Below, piece after piece: positions 9,089 to 19,014 of a DNA stretch of 64,000 nucleotides (position 1 is the first letter of the stretch; each line of letters starts with the position of its first letter). This DNA comes from Lysobacterales bacterium (GTDB lineage Bacteria > Pseudomonadota > Gammaproteobacteria > Xanthomonadales > SZUA-36): NCBI GenBank assembly GCA_028289465.1, contig JANQPM010000043.1:1-64000 (forward strand). The letters run 5' to 3'. The position numbers were made by a program, and so were the translations under genes. Under the pieces are notes generated by a model that was not told the DNA's origin, made no database searches, and saw nothing but the letters and a program-made list of their open reading frames with translations.

Positions 9089-11056
9089 ATGAAGACCCGT
9101 TGCGTTGTCGGTGTCGATGCCGGCGGTACGTTTACCGATTTTGTTGCGTTGACACCCGACGGGTTGCGTAGCGCAAAGCTGTTGTCGACACCTGAGGATC
9201 CATCTCGTGCCGTACTGGAGGGCATCAAAGCGCTGGGTTTGGGGTCTGCCCCGGCGCTGCTGATACATGGCACGACCGTCGGCACCAACGCGGTACTGGA
9301 AGGCAAAGGCGTGAAGGTCGTCTTTGTCACTAACAAGGGGTTTAAAGACCTGCTGGCCGTCGGCCGGCAGAACCGCCGCGAGATTTACGATTTGTGCCCG
9401 CTGCCCGAAGCGCCGCCGATCGCCGAAGCGGATTGTCTTGAAGCGGCCACGCGCACGGATTCGGAAGGCAATATCGTTGAGCCGCTGACAGCCGAAGACA
9501 TCGCGCAATTGGTCGATGCGGTTGACGCACGCCGGCCGGAAGCCGTGGCGATCAATCTGTTGTTTTCGTTTTCGAATCCGACAACCGAGGAACAACTGCA
9601 CGCGGCGTTATCGGATCGCTATTTCGTCAGCAGCTCGCATCGGGTGCTGCCGGTGATTCGCGAATACGAGCGCGGCATTGCGACCTGGCTGAATGCCTAT
9701 GTTGGGCCGCTGATGGACAAGTACCTGAAACGCCTGACCGAACACCTGCCCGGGACACCCGTCAGCGTATTGCAGAGCGCCGGAACGACGATCGGTGCCG
9801 AACTGGCCGCTGACGACGCGGTCAGGTTACTGTTGTCCGGTCCGGCCGGTGGGCTGGCGGCGGCCGAGATGATCGGAAGACAGCGGCAGTCATGCCGGCT
9901 GATGACGCTGGATATGGGGGGTACTTCCACCGACGTGGCGCTGATCGACGGCGGTGTTCAACTGACTGATTCAGCAACCATTGCCGGGTATCCGCTGGCA
10001 GTGCCGATGGTGGATATGCACACCATTGGTGCTGGCGGCGGTTCCATTGCCCGGGTCGACAGCGGCGGCATGCTGCAAGTCGGACCCGATTCCGCCGGCG
10101 CCGAACCGGGTCCGGTCTGTTATGGCCTGGGCGGTGAGCAACCCACCGTGACCGATGCCCATCTGGTGCTGGGCCGCATTCCGGCCGGTGCGCAGTTGGC
10201 CGGATCCGTTGCGCTGGATTATCAGGCGGCCTATCGGGCGTTGTCCGCACTCGGTCAGGTCATCGGAGTTGATGCGCTGGCAGCGGCCAAGGGCGTGATT
10301 CGCGTGGCCAACCAGCACATGGTTCGGGCGTTGCGCGTCATTTCGGTGGAAAAAGGGCACGATCCGCGTGATTTCCAACTGTTCAGCTTTGGCGGCGCCG
10401 GCGGGCTGCATGTGTGTGAATTGGCTCAGGAGTTGGGCATTCGCCAGGCGGTGGTACCCAAGTATGGCGGTGTGTTGTCCGCGTTGGGTATGCTTGCCAG
10501 CAGGCCCGGCCGGGTACTCAACCACGCGGTTTTGCGAACGCTGGATGAGCTTGATAGTACGACGCTGGACGGCTTATTCGACGCGCTGGCGGACCGCGGC
10601 CGTGCAGCGATGGAGAGCGAATCTCTCGGCTCTGAGAAATGGCGGATTCGCAAAGAAGCCGTGCTGCGCTACCGGGGTCAGAGTTCCGGCCTGGTGATCG
10701 CGTATCGGGGCTTGGCCCAGCTCGAGCAGCGTTTTCACCAGCGGTACGCCGACAGGTACGGCTACCGATTGGATTCGCCGGTCGAGCTTGCCGAACTGCG
10801 CGTGAAAATCACCGCAGCACCGGCATTGCCCGGGCTGCCGTCGGAGCGTCGGCAGGAGGTGAGCGAAGGTCAATACCGCCGTTTCGATGAACTCGGTATG
10901 GAAGTCCCCGTTTACCGGCGCCGGCAATTGGCTTCGGACAAGACGTACCGCGGGCCGCTGATTGTGGCCGAACCCACCACGACCACCTACGTTGCACCGC
11001 AGTGGTGCGTGAAACCGGACGCACAGGGTCATTTGATACTGACGTTGAGCGGGTAA
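9089..11056 (+). CDS. Hydantoinase A / oxoprolinase family protein, without a HyuB partner
   Basis: A 655-residue protein with the full HyuA architecture. The N-terminal ATP-binding domain starts [15 protein letters not shown] and contains [15 protein letters not shown]. The central hydantoinase A domain has [24 protein letters not shown] and [10 protein letters not shown]. Near residue 435 it has [11 protein letters not shown]. The family hydrolyses cyclic imides or lactams (N-methylhydantoin, 5-oxoproline) with ATP, normally together with a HyuB subunit encoded next door or fused. Neither flank here holds HyuB: mutM is on the left and rpmG on the right. The partner must lie elsewhere or the protein acts alone, and the substrate is unknown. 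Confidence 0.9.
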   Translation: MKTRCVVGVDAGGTFTDFVALTPDGLRSAKLLSTPEDPSRAVLEGIKALGLGSAPALLIHGTTVGTNAVLEGKGVKVVFVTNKGFKDLLAVGRQNRREIYDLCPLPEAPPIAEADCLEAATRTDSEGNIVEPLTAEDIAQLVDAVDARRPEAVAINLLFSFSNPTTEEQLHAALSDRYFVSSSHRVLPVIREYERGIATWLNAYVGPLMDKYLKRLTEHLPGTPVSVLQSAGTTIGAELAADDAVRLLLSGPAGGLAAAEMIGRQRQSCRLMTLDMGGTSTDVALIDGGVQLTDSATIAGYPLAVPMVDMHTIGAGGGSIARVDSGGMLQVGPDSAGAEPGPVCYGLGGEQPTVTDAHLVLGRIPAGAQLAGSVALDYQAAYRALSALGQVIGVDALAAAKGVIRVANQHMVRALRVISVEKGHDPRDFQLFSFGGAGGLHVCELAQELGIRQAVVPKYGGVLSALGMLASRPGRVLNHAVLRTLDELDSTTLDGLFDALADRGRAAMESESLGSEKWRIRKEAVLRYRGQSSGLVIAYRGLAQLEQRFHQRYADRYGYRLDSPVELAELRVKITAAPALPGLPSERRQEVSEGQYRRFDELGMEVPVYRRRQLASDKTYRGPLIVAEPTTTTYVAPQWCVKPDAQGHLILTLSG

Positions 11057-11086
11057 AAGAAGCCCTTCGCCGGCTGTCTTCGCACC

Positions 11087-11189
11087 GTAGGAGCGCCTTC
11101 AGGCGCGATTATTCGGAATTACGGTTAGTTGGGTCTACTTCCGGGCTTTCCACCAAACGAAAGACATTCGCGCCTGAAGGTGCTCCTAC
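11087..11189. repeat. Inverted pair of REP-like palindromes
   Basis: GTAGGAGCGCCTTCAGGCGC at 11087 (the element runs to 11108) is followed, about 60 bases on, by its near-exact reverse complement at 11168-11189. Each copy is itself a short palindrome (GCGCCTtcAGGCGC), so the pair has the form of an REP doublet. Single copies recur at 18703-18724 (same orientation) and 47921-47942 (inverse). It lies between two convergent genes. Confidence 0.8.
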
Positions 11190-11242
11190 AGGCTCATGGC
11201 CCCGCCACTCCGAACGCTTCAAGCGAAACCGGCCGGCACCAC

Positions 11243-11269
11243 AAAAAAGCCCGCCAGACGGCGGGCTTT
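11243..11269 (-). terminator. Intrinsic terminator of rpmB-rpmG
   Basis: Stem AAAGCCCGCC / GGCGGGCTTT with loop AGAC. Read on the minus strand it ends in a run of T, about 25 bases after the rpmG stop codon. It may also stop hyuA transcripts from the other side. Confidence 0.8.
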
Positions 11270-11293
11270 CGGGTGTCGGACAGCACCGATTAA

Positions 11294-11449
11294 TTACTTA
11301 ATCTTGGCTTCCTTATACATCACATGCTTGCGAACCACCGGATCGTACTTCTTCATTTCAAGTTTGCCCGGTGTGTTCTTCTTGTTCTTATTGGTGGTGT
11401 AGTAGTGGCCGGTGCCAGCGCTGGATACCATTTTGATTTTGTCACGCAT
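11294..11449 (-). CDS. rpmG: 50S ribosomal protein L33
   Basis: A 51-residue basic protein beginning [19 protein letters not shown] and ending VMYKEAKIK, which matches L33 throughout. It has the [17 protein letters not shown] core and lacks the zinc-binding cysteine pairs of some L33 forms. The ribosome-binding site GAGGAG overlaps the rpmB stop codon, so translation is probably coupled to rpmB. The gene is too short to stand out by ORF length but is certain from sequence. Confidence 0.96.
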   Translation of the reverse strand: MRDKIKMVSSAGTGHYYTTNKNKKNTPGKLEMKKYDPVVRKHVMYKEAKIK

Positions 11450-11460
11450 GCCGGTTCTCC

Positions 11461-11697
11461 TCAGACTTTCTCGCCGCGAGCCCGCAAATCGGCGAGCACC
11501 GCGTCGATGCCTTTCTTGTCGATAATACGCAGACCCTTGGTGCTGACGCGCAGCTTCACCCAGCGGTTTTCGCTCTCCACCCAGAACCGGTGCGAGTGCA
11601 GGTTCGGCAGAAAGCGTCGCCGGGTTCGATTGTTAGCGTGTGACACGTTGTTACCCGTCGCCGGGCGCTTTCCGGTCACTTGGCATACTCTGGCCAT
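11461..11697 (-). CDS. rpmB: 50S ribosomal protein L28
   Basis: A 78-residue protein beginning [20 protein letters not shown], followed by the characteristic [14 protein letters not shown] and [12 protein letters not shown]. The reading frame stays open further upstream, but the ATG at 11697 has AGGAAAG in front of it and gives the standard L28 length. It is first in the two-gene rpmB-rpmG operon, the usual gammaproteobacterial order. A good promoter lies upstream at 11741-11769. Confidence 0.97.
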   Translation of the reverse strand: MARVCQVTGKRPATGNNVSHANNRTRRRFLPNLHSHRFWVESENRWVKLRVSTKGLRIIDKKGIDAVLADLRARGEKV

Positions 11698-11740
11698 GAA
11701 ACTTTCCTGAATTCTGTCGAAGGACGATAAAGAGCCGCAC

Positions 11741-11769
11741 TTTATACCGTAATTAACCGGGTGATGCAA
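11741..11769 (-). promoter_or_regulatory. Sigma-70-type promoter of rpmB-rpmG
   Basis: On the minus strand TTGCAT and TATAAA are separated by exactly 17 bases. The predicted transcript would start about 35 bases before the rpmB ATG. The position and consensus match suit a strongly expressed ribosomal protein operon. Confidence 0.7.
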
Positions 11770-11855
11770 GCCATAAAACGGCTGTCGCCGCGGGCGGAAT
11801 CAGCGGTGGCTCAGCGGCTGCAAATCAACGATCTGCAGGAAATTTGACTCCGGAA

Positions 11856-12860
11856 TTATTCGGCCGGCACAGCCTCGATGGTTTGCCCCTTGACCGGTTC
11901 GCCGCGATCGACATGCTGACCGTCAGCCCGATAGCCGTTGAACGGGGCCGGAAGGCCGTGCCCCTGGCCGAATTCCGCTGCATTCTGAAGGTGGTAATGC
12001 AGATGCGGCTCGGAACTGTTGCCGGAATTGCCGCATCGTCCGAGCTTCTGGCCGGAAGCCAGCGAATCGCCTGCGTTTACCGCGACGCTGCCTTTCTGAA
12101 GGTGCGCAAGCAGCGAGAATTCGCCGTTGCCGTGATCGATAATCACATGGTTGCCGAGAATCTGCTCGGGATTCATTTCCCCCGGTACATTGTCATCCAC
12201 GCCATCCTCGGCGGTGACGACCGTACCGGCAGCCGGCGCCAGAATATCTTTGCCCCAGCAGTAGTAGTCCTCGTTTGCGGTGCCGCCGCCCCGAAACGAC
12301 CGGCCCGACCGGTAAACCAGCAGGTCATAGGCGTAGCGTTGGGCTTTATTGGTCACGTGGTAGTTTTGCTCAACCTGGCGTCCGCCCCAAAAGACATACC
12401 ACGGGCCATCAAACGGCAGGCGCAGCGAGGTTTGCGTCCGGTAGTCCTCGAAGGCATCGCTGATTTCCGGTTGCGGCTGAATCTGGAAGCCGGCAACCTG
12501 GCCGGTCTCGGTCATGGCCCATTGAACGACGATCGGCGCGTTGATTTTGTCGAACTTGCTCAGCCGCACGTAGACGTTGTAACCCTGCTGTTGGCCGGCG
12601 CTCTCGCGGATGATCTCCTTTTCCTGGCCGAGTTCTTGATCGACCTTGGTCCGGAACGCTGCCAAATTCTGCTGGGAACCGAGTGCGCCCTGCATTCGAT
12701 GGTCAAACCTCTGCCAGACCGTTGCCAGCTCACCGGCATAGAACAATGCGGTCAGCTCGCGCCCCTGTTCCATCGTGGCTGCTTCATTCATTTGGGCTTG
12801 TGTTACTGAAAGCGCACCCCCTGCTATCAGGCAGATTATCGCCAGCCATGTATTGCGCAT
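11856..12860 (-). CDS. Exported M23-like peptidase with DUF3887/NTF2-like N-domain
   Basis: The 334-residue product has a Sec signal (about residues 1-22). A helical domain of roughly residues 25-100 resembles DUF3887. The C-terminal M23 (LytM-like) domain lies at about 160-290. The second half of the zinc site is intact: LLAHL with H253, and PHLHYH with H286 and H288. In the canonical first motif HxGxD, the sequence reads CWGKD, so Cys201 stands where the first zinc-ligand histidine is expected. H168 (NYHV) and D179 are alternative ligands. It is probably a periplasmic cell-wall endopeptidase or a related regulator. AAGGATG precedes the ATG. It sits between rpmB and radC, where many gammaproteobacteria have no gene. 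Confidence 0.83.
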   Translation of the reverse strand: MRNTWLAIICLIAGGALSVTQAQMNEAATMEQGRELTALFYAGELATVWQRFDHRMQGALGSQQNLAAFRTKVDQELGQEKEIIRESAGQQQGYNVYVRLSKFDKINAPIVVQWAMTETGQVAGFQIQPQPEISDAFEDYRTQTSLRLPFDGPWYVFWGGRQVEQNYHVTNKAQRYAYDLLVYRSGRSFRGGGTANEDYYCWGKDILAPAAGTVVTAEDGVDDNVPGEMNPEQILGNHVIIDHGNGEFSLLAHLQKGSVAVNAGDSLASGQKLGRCGNSGNSSEPHLHYHLQNAAEFGQGHGLPAPFNGYRADGQHVDRGEPVKGQTIEAVPAE

Positions 12861-13015
12861 CGTCTAGCATCCTTATGATTCGTACCAAGATAAGTATGAA
12901 GTGTGAAGCGTCCACGATCTATAATCAACCGACAAGAGTCACTGCAGCGAACTCCACCGGATGCCGCTCGGATCAACGGCGCGGGCCGCTCGGTCTAAAG
13001 CCCTATCAGCCCCTC

Positions 13016-13690
13016 TTATATCAGTCCTTGCTCCGCTAACGACACCGGGTCGCCGTCGCCGATGATGAAGTGGTCGAGCAGCCGGATTTCCAGCAGCGCC
13101 AGGGCTTCCCGCAGCCGGTAGGTGATCGCCTGATCGGCGGCGCTGGGTTCGGTGTCACCGCTGGGGTGGTTGTGGGCGATGATGATTGCGGATGCGTGGT
13201 GGCCCAGCGCCTTTTCCACGACCACCCGGGGGTAGACGGCGGCGGCATCTATGGTGCCTTTGAAAAGTTCCTCGTAGGCAATCACGCGGTGACGGTTATC
13301 TAAAAACAATGCCGCGAATATTTCGCGGCGCCGGTCACGCAGCATGGTTTGCAGGTAGCGCCTGGATTCATCGGGCCGGTCAATTGCGTTACCGCGGTCG
13401 AGCAGTTCCCGCCAGTGTCGGCGGCCGATTTCCAATGCGGCTTGAAGCTGTATGTACTTGGCGGTTCCCAGCCCGGCGATGCCGGTAAATTCACGGTGAC
13501 CGGTTCGCAGCAGAACTCTCAGACTGCCGAATTTCGCCAGCAGCTCTCGGGCCAGATCAACAGCCGACCGGCCGCGGCAGCCGGTGCGCAGAAAGATGGC
13601 CAGCAGTTCCGCGTCGGACAGCGCCGCTGCGCCTCGTTGCAGTAGTTTCTCGCGCGGCCGCTCGCCAGCCGGCCAGTCCTTTATCGCCAT
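13016..13690 (-). CDS. radC: RadC-family JAMM/MPN protein
   Basis: A 224-residue protein starting [20 protein letters not shown], the usual RadC opening. It has a helix-hairpin-helix region near 45-90 ([16 protein letters not shown]) and a C-terminal JAB/MPN metal site [14 protein letters not shown]. Its historical DNA-repair role is not established biochemically. It is divergent from coaBC, and the arrangement rpmBG/radC/coaBC/dut/algC is conserved in many gammaproteobacteria. Confidence 0.95.
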   Translation of the reverse strand: MAIKDWPAGERPREKLLQRGAAALSDAELLAIFLRTGCRGRSAVDLARELLAKFGSLRVLLRTGHREFTGIAGLGTAKYIQLQAALEIGRRHWRELLDRGNAIDRPDESRRYLQTMLRDRRREIFAALFLDNRHRVIAYEELFKGTIDAAAVYPRVVVEKALGHHASAIIIAHNHPSGDTEPSAADQAITYRLREALALLEIRLLDHFIIGDGDPVSLAEQGLI

Positions 13691-13842
13691 ACTCGTTTAC
13701 CGAAATCGCTGTAGTCACTGAGAATGCCGGCAAATCGAAACCAGGGGTACGGACAAGGTGCCCGTTTCCCTGTAAGCTAATGCCGCTTTTTTTGAATTGA
13801 TTGGTATCTTACAAAGAGCCGTACAGCTAAGGACTCCGTAAG

Positions 13843-15045
13843 TTGTCAGGGTTATCAGGCGAAAACATCGTATTGGCGGTTACCGGCGGCATCGCAGCAT
13901 ACAAAAGCCCCGATCTGGTGCGTCGGCTGCGCGATGCCGGTGCCGAGGTCAGAGTTGTGATGAGCCGGGGTGCTCAGGCCTTTGTGACCCCGCTCACTTT
14001 TCAGGCCGTGTCCGGCCATCCGGTGCATACGCGATTGCTCGATGAGTCGGCCGAAGCGGGCATGGGGCATATCGAACTGGCCCGTTGGGCCGACCGGGTT
14101 CTGATTGCGCCGGCTACCGCCGATTGCATCGCGAAACTGGCGCACGGCATTGCCGACGATCTGCTGACCACGTTATGCCTGGCGACCGAAGCCCCGATTG
14201 CCGTAGCGCCGGCGATGAACCGGGTGATGTGGTCAGCCGACGCGACCCGGGAAAATGTCAGAATATTGGCGTCTCGGGGCGTACAGGTGCTTGGTCCCGG
14301 CGATGGCGATCAGGCCTGCGGGGAAACCGGGGCCGGGCGCATGTGGGAACCGGTGCAGATCACCGGAGCATTGGCTGCCGGCAAGCCGTTGCCGGGTACC
14401 GCGGTGCTGATTACTGCCGGTCCGACGCGGGAAGCCATCGACCCGGTTCGTTATATCGGCAACCGCAGCTCCGGAAAAATGGGGTTCGCGGTCGCCGAAG
14501 CGGCTGCCGCACTGGGTGCAGCGGTAACGCTGGTTGCCGGCCCGGTGGCCCTGGCGACACCGCCCGGCGTTCGCCGGCTTGACGTCGAATCCGCGTCGGA
14601 CATGCATCGTACGGTCATGAACGAAGTCGATAATGCCGATATTTTCATCGCGGTGGCAGCCGTCGCAGACTACCGGCCAAGCACCGTTGCGGCGGAAAAG
14701 ATCAAGAAAGATCAGGCTCAGCGGCAGATCGCACTGGAAAGGACAACGGATATTCTGGCGGCTGTCGCGGACCGGCAATCGGCGCCGTTTTCGGTCGGGT
14801 TTGCGGCCGAAACCCACGATCTCGAAGCTTATGCGAAAGAGAAACTCAAGCGAAAGCAGGTGGATATGATCGCGGCGAATATCGTCGGTCGGGCCGGCAC
14901 CGGTTTCGCTGCGGATGAGAACGAATTGCTGGTGATTACCGCCGATTCGACGCACAAAATTGAACGCACGTCCAAGCGCGAAGCCGCCGCGCAACTGCTG
15001 CAACTGATTGTGGACCGATACCGGAATGAAACCGATACAGCTTAA
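13843..15045 (+). CDS. coaBC: Bifunctional phosphopantothenoylcysteine decarboxylase / phosphopantothenate-cysteine ligase
   Basis: A 400-residue two-domain enzyme of coenzyme A synthesis. The N-terminal flavoprotein decarboxylase part starts [20 protein letters not shown] and contains the catalytic histidine in [12 protein letters not shown] and the substrate motif APAMN. The C-terminal ligase part has [26 protein letters not shown] and DMIAANIV. The start is TTG at 13843, supported by AAGGA nine bases upstream. The gene overlaps dut by 20 bases, so the two are probably co-translated. Confidence 0.96.
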   Translation: MSGLSGENIVLAVTGGIAAYKSPDLVRRLRDAGAEVRVVMSRGAQAFVTPLTFQAVSGHPVHTRLLDESAEAGMGHIELARWADRVLIAPATADCIAKLAHGIADDLLTTLCLATEAPIAVAPAMNRVMWSADATRENVRILASRGVQVLGPGDGDQACGETGAGRMWEPVQITGALAAGKPLPGTAVLITAGPTREAIDPVRYIGNRSSGKMGFAVAEAAAALGAAVTLVAGPVALATPPGVRRLDVESASDMHRTVMNEVDNADIFIAVAAVADYRPSTVAAEKIKKDQAQRQIALERTTDILAAVADRQSAPFSVGFAAETHDLEAYAKEKLKRKQVDMIAANIVGRAGTGFAADENELLVITADSTHKIERTSKREAAAQLLQLIVDRYRNETDTA

Positions 15046-15481
15046 ACTGCTCGACCCGCGTCTGGGCGAAAGCATTCCGTTGCCGGACTATGCGACCGGC
15101 GGTTCCGCCGGCATGGATTTGCGGGCCTGTATTGAAGACGACCTTGTAATTCAACCCGGCGAAACTAAACTGATACCGACCGGCATTGCAATGCATATCG
15201 CCGATACGGGTCTGGCTGCCGTCATTCTGCCAAGATCGGGGCTTGGCCATAAACACGGCATCGTGCTCGGAAACCTGGTTGGTCTGATCGACAGTGACTA
15301 CCAGGGCCAGTTGTACGTGTCTTGCTGGAACCGCGGCACCGAAGCGTTCACTCTTGCTGTCGGCGAACGTCTGGCGCAACTGGTGTTTGTACCGGTAGTT
15401 CAGGCACAATGGGAAGTGGTTGAAGAATTTGACCGCAGCAGTAGGGGAGCGGGCGGTTTTGGACATACGGGCCGGCAGTAA
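15026..15481 (+). CDS. dut: Deoxyuridine 5'-triphosphate nucleotidohydrolase
   Basis: A 151-residue trimeric dUTPase with the five conserved motifs in order: [33 protein letters not shown] and the C-terminal [10 protein letters not shown] arm. It hydrolyses dUTP to dUMP, keeping uracil out of DNA and supplying dTMP synthesis. The ATG at 15026 gives the family's normal length. A TTG at 15008 in the same frame would add six residues. It overlaps the end of coaBC. Confidence 0.97.
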   Translation: MKPIQLKLLDPRLGESIPLPDYATGGSAGMDLRACIEDDLVIQPGETKLIPTGIAMHIADTGLAAVILPRSGLGHKHGIVLGNLVGLIDSDYQGQLYVSCWNRGTEAFTLAVGERLAQLVFVPVVQAQWEVVEEFDRSSRGAGGFGHTGRQ

Positions 15482-15583
15482 GAAAGCGGTCTTATTCGAT
15501 ACGTCGCTAAACGACCGATATTTCAGCATATCGGTCCGGGACGGTGAAAATCTAATATTTAAAATATTAAGCGGGGACTAACT

Positions 15584-18079
15584 ATGAGCCGGAAAGCATT
15601 TTCCGGGCGCAGCTATGTTAGGGGGGGCATTAACTGGTCCATCTTGGGGGTAGGCCTGCTGATCATCGGATTTCTCCTGTGCATCGGCGGCGCCTGGTAT
15701 CTGTTTAGCCAGCACGACCAGCTCAACCAGGGAAGGCAGCTTCAAACGCATGCCCGGCAGATGCAGACGACGCTGCAAAAACAAGTCAACCTGATGCGGA
15801 CGCTGATTCAGCGCCGGGAGTTTCGCAACCTGGCCGTGGAGCTGTTCACGGATAGTCCGGTACCGGATACCGACCGGCTGCTCCGCTTGCTGTCAAACAG
15901 TCAGGCGCCGGTACAATCGCTGAGCGCCTATCCAGCCGATCTGACCGAGTTCGATGTGACCGAACCGGATGGCTTTATGGTTCTGGACATGTTGCTGGAG
16001 GCAGAGGAGAAAGGACAGTCGGACTTTCAGATGATCCCGGTCCCCGGCCAGGAATACCAGTTGACCAGCGGCCATTTGGTTGCCGGCGAAGCCGGGGAGA
16101 CGCTGGGTTTCCTGCTGGTCATATGGGATGGCACGGCTATTCTGGAATCGTTCCGGCCTCGCTTTAATGACGCCGGTTTTCTCGGCCTGCAACAGACGGT
16201 GGGTCCAAGCGAGTTTGTCAGCATCAAGACCTATGGCGATGCGCCGACGAGATGGGTCGGCGCCGAGCGTTTAGCGGTGGAGGGAACGCAACTGCAGATC
16301 GCCTACCCGTATCTCAGCGTGCAGACGGCGGAGGACGCGAAGAAAACTTCATTGCTGACCGTGCTGCTCGGCATGCTGCTGCTGGCGGCGGGCTTTATCT
16401 GGCAGCGGCGCGGAGAACGCGAACGGCGTACACCGCTGCAGTTTATGGACCTGCAGGCAGATCCTCCATCGCCGCTACGGGCGCCGCGCCCATCACCGCC
16501 GCCGCCGGATCCGCCATCGTTGCAACCGCTACCGCCAACGACTGTGGAGCCGCCACCGCCGGAGGAACTCCAGCCGGCGGTTGAGCCAACGATACCGAGC
16601 GAGCCTGTTCAGGAATCCATTGCATGGGATAATGTACCGCCTTCGGAAACTGAGACCAGGCAGGATATGGAGCCAATCAAACCAGATTTCGTTCAGGAAT
16701 CGTCAGTGGCGCTGGACGGCAGCATTTTCCGCGCGTACGACATTCGCGGTGTGATCGGCAAGACGCTGGACGCCGGTGTCGCCGTGCAGATCGGCCGGGC
16801 AATCGGCAGCCTTGCGCTGGAGCAGGGCGCGGGCCCGGTGGTGGTTGGCCGTGACGGCCGGCTGTCCGGGCCGCAGCTAGTCGAAGGTCTGGTCAATGGC
16901 GTCACGCAGAGCGGCTGCGATGTGATCGACGTCGGCGCCGTTCCGACCGGGGTGTTGTATTACGCGGCGCACGAACTGTCCGATGGGACCGGCGTCATGG
17001 TGACCGGCAGCCACAATCCGCCGGACTACAACGGCTTTAAGATCATGATCGGCGGCAAGACGCTATACGGTCCGGATATCTATGGGCTGTTTGAACGTAT
17101 CGAGGCCGGGCAGCTGGCCAGCGGCAGCGGCACCAAGACCACGCAGCCGGTATTGAGTGCCTACAAGGGCCGGATCGCGTCGGATATCCATTTGCAGCGA
17201 TCGCTGAAAGTTGTCGCGGACACCGGCAATGGCATCGGCGGCGTCGCGGTTGCGGATGTCTTGCGGGCTATCGGTGCGGATGTCTATTCGCTGTTCGAGG
17301 AGGTCGACGGCGAGTTTCCGAATCATCATCCCGACCCCAGTGAGCCGGAAAATCTTGAGGATCTGATCGTTGCCGTGAAGGCGCTGAACGCGGATATCGG
17401 TGTGGCTTTCGACGGCGATGCCGACCGCCTCGGCGTGGTTACACCGGACGGCGAAATCGTATTTCCGGACCGTATCATGATGTTGTTTGCGGCCGATGTG
17501 TTGTCGCGCAATCCCGGCGCCACGGTGATTTATGACGTGAAATGCACCGGCCATTTGAAGACCGCTATCGAAGCATCGGGCGGCAAACCGCTGATGTGGA
17601 AAACCGGGCATTCGCTGATCAAGAACAAAATGAAAGAAGAAGGTGCGCCGCTGGCCGGCGAGATGAGCGGCCATTTCTTCTTCAAGGAGCGCTGGTACGG
17701 CGTTGATGACGGCATTTATTCCTGCGCCAGACTGCTGGAAATTCTGGCCGCGCACGAAGAATCGCCGCAAGAAGTGCTGAAGGCCCTGCCCAGCAGCGTC
17801 AGTACGCCCGAGCTGAAGGTTTATATGAGCGAGGGCGAAACCCACCCTTATGTGCAGGCGTTTAAGGAGCAGGCCAGCTTTGACGGCGCAGTCATCACGA
17901 CCATTGACGGCGTCAGAGCGGACTACTCGGATGGCTGGGGGCTGGTACGCAGTTCCAATACCACGCCGGTGCTGGTACTGCGTTTCGATGCGGATAACGA
18001 ACAAGCCCTAAAGCGCATCCAGAATGTGTTCCGGGCCCAGATGCTGGCCGTCAATCCGGATCTGGAGCTGCCGTTCTAG
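15584..18079 (+). CDS. algC: Membrane-anchored phosphomannomutase/phosphoglucomutase
   Basis: The 831-residue protein is much longer than a standard mutase (about 460). Residues 18-42 and 256-280 are membrane segments enclosing an extracytoplasmic domain of some 210 residues. A proline-rich linker follows at about 293-350. The cytoplasmic catalytic part starts near 378 with FRAYDIRGVIG, the phosphoserine loop TGSHNPP (S476), the metal loop DGDADRLG (D610-G617) and the sugar loop GEMSGH (about 692-697). It interconverts mannose or glucose 1- and 6-phosphates for surface polysaccharides. Long AlgC forms in the same dut-algC context are known from Pseudomonas. No argB follows here. Confidence 0.92.
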   Translation: MSRKAFSGRSYVRGGINWSILGVGLLIIGFLLCIGGAWYLFSQHDQLNQGRQLQTHARQMQTTLQKQVNLMRTLIQRREFRNLAVELFTDSPVPDTDRLLRLLSNSQAPVQSLSAYPADLTEFDVTEPDGFMVLDMLLEAEEKGQSDFQMIPVPGQEYQLTSGHLVAGEAGETLGFLLVIWDGTAILESFRPRFNDAGFLGLQQTVGPSEFVSIKTYGDAPTRWVGAERLAVEGTQLQIAYPYLSVQTAEDAKKTSLLTVLLGMLLLAAGFIWQRRGERERRTPLQFMDLQADPPSPLRAPRPSPPPPDPPSLQPLPPTTVEPPPPEELQPAVEPTIPSEPVQESIAWDNVPPSETETRQDMEPIKPDFVQESSVALDGSIFRAYDIRGVIGKTLDAGVAVQIGRAIGSLALEQGAGPVVVGRDGRLSGPQLVEGLVNGVTQSGCDVIDVGAVPTGVLYYAAHELSDGTGVMVTGSHNPPDYNGFKIMIGGKTLYGPDIYGLFERIEAGQLASGSGTKTTQPVLSAYKGRIASDIHLQRSLKVVADTGNGIGGVAVADVLRAIGADVYSLFEEVDGEFPNHHPDPSEPENLEDLIVAVKALNADIGVAFDGDADRLGVVTPDGEIVFPDRIMMLFAADVLSRNPGATVIYDVKCTGHLKTAIEASGGKPLMWKTGHSLIKNKMKEEGAPLAGEMSGHFFFKERWYGVDDGIYSCARLLEILAAHEESPQEVLKALPSSVSTPELKVYMSEGETHPYVQAFKEQASFDGAVITTIDGVRADYSDGWGLVRSSNTTPVLVLRFDADNEQALKRIQNVFRAQMLAVNPDLELPF

Positions 18080-18102
18080 ATCACCGGGGCTACCGTGCGG
18101 GC

Positions 18103-18660
18103 GTGCTGATACTACTGAACAAGCCCTATGGTTTTCTAAGCCAGTTCTCCGATGCCGAACAGCGTAAATCGCTTTCCCAGTTGATCGATATGCCCGGGGT
18201 CTACCCGGCCGGGCGTCTGGACCGCGACAGCGAAGGCTTGTTGCTGTTAACCGACGACGGCCGGCTGCAGCAGTTGATCAGCCACCCGAAGCATAAGTGG
18301 CCGAAGACCTATCTGGTACAGGTCGAGGGTGTACCGACGGCCAGCGCGCTGGCCCGCCTGGAGGCCGGCGTGGTACTTAAGGACGGCCGCACCCGGCCGG
18401 CTGCAGTCAACGTGTTGGCGCGAAAGCCGGGCTGGCTTTGGTCGCGCACACCGCCGATACGGCACCGCAAAACCATCCCGACCCACTGGTTAACGCTGAC
18501 GATTACCGAGGGACGCAACCGGCAGGTGCGGCGGATGACCGCCGCGGTCGGTCTGCCCACTCTGCGTCTGATTCGGCAGGCCGTCGGCCCACACCGCCTG
18601 GGCGACCTGCAACCGGGTCAATGGCGTACCGAGGATACGGAAAGGCGTGTCCCCGGGTGA
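18103..18660 (+). CDS. RluE-like 23S rRNA pseudouridine synthase
   Basis: A 185-residue RsuA/RluB/E/F-family pseudouridine synthase without an N-terminal S4 domain, the layout of RluE. The catalytic motif is GRLDRDSEGLLLLTDDG, followed by KTYLVQVEG and the C-terminal EGRNRQVRRMTAAVG. It isomerises a uridine in 23S rRNA, probably in the peptidyl-transferase region if it is an RluE orthologue. The start is GTG at 18103 (reading LILLNKPYGFLSQF), 23 bases after algC, with no clear ribosome-binding site. Confidence 0.88.
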   Translation: MLILLNKPYGFLSQFSDAEQRKSLSQLIDMPGVYPAGRLDRDSEGLLLLTDDGRLQQLISHPKHKWPKTYLVQVEGVPTASALARLEAGVVLKDGRTRPAAVNVLARKPGWLWSRTPPIRHRKTIPTHWLTLTITEGRNRQVRRMTAAVGLPTLRLIRQAVGPHRLGDLQPGQWRTEDTERRVPG

Positions 18661-19014
18661 CGAAACCGGCTATTGCACGGTCTTTCGTTACACCCGCCCG
18701 CCGCAGGAGCGCCTTTAGGCGCGAATCGAAACCGGCCATGAGACTCCTTGGCGTCTTTGATCGGAACGGAATGATTTCTTTCCACATGAGCTTTGCGGAA
18801 CCGCTTGCGAAGCGCCCCGAACGGCGTATGCTGAAAACGAATCGCGGGGGCGGCCCGCCGATGCGGGCGCCGCGCGAAAATCGCTCAAAGAGGGTGGTTC
18901 AGAGTAGGTTTAGCGCGGTGTACTATGCTGTTTGGTGCCGTGCACGGGTTCGGCATTCGGCGGATTCGATCTGCAGCGGTGGTATGGCAGAGATGATAGG
19001 GCAAGGGTGATACG
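18661..19014. other. Non-coding gap with one REP copy
   Basis: About 350 bases without a supported gene. It contains the REP-like palindrome at 18703-18724. The remainder is mixed sequence in which I see no convincing promoter, terminator or small gene. Confidence 0.6.
18703..18724 (+). repeat. REP-like palindrome, single copy
   Basis: GCAGGAGCGCCTTTAGGCGC plus GA, the same element as the pair near 11.1 kb with changes at the second base and in the central loop. It lies 40 bases after the pseudouridine synthase stop. Confidence 0.8.
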
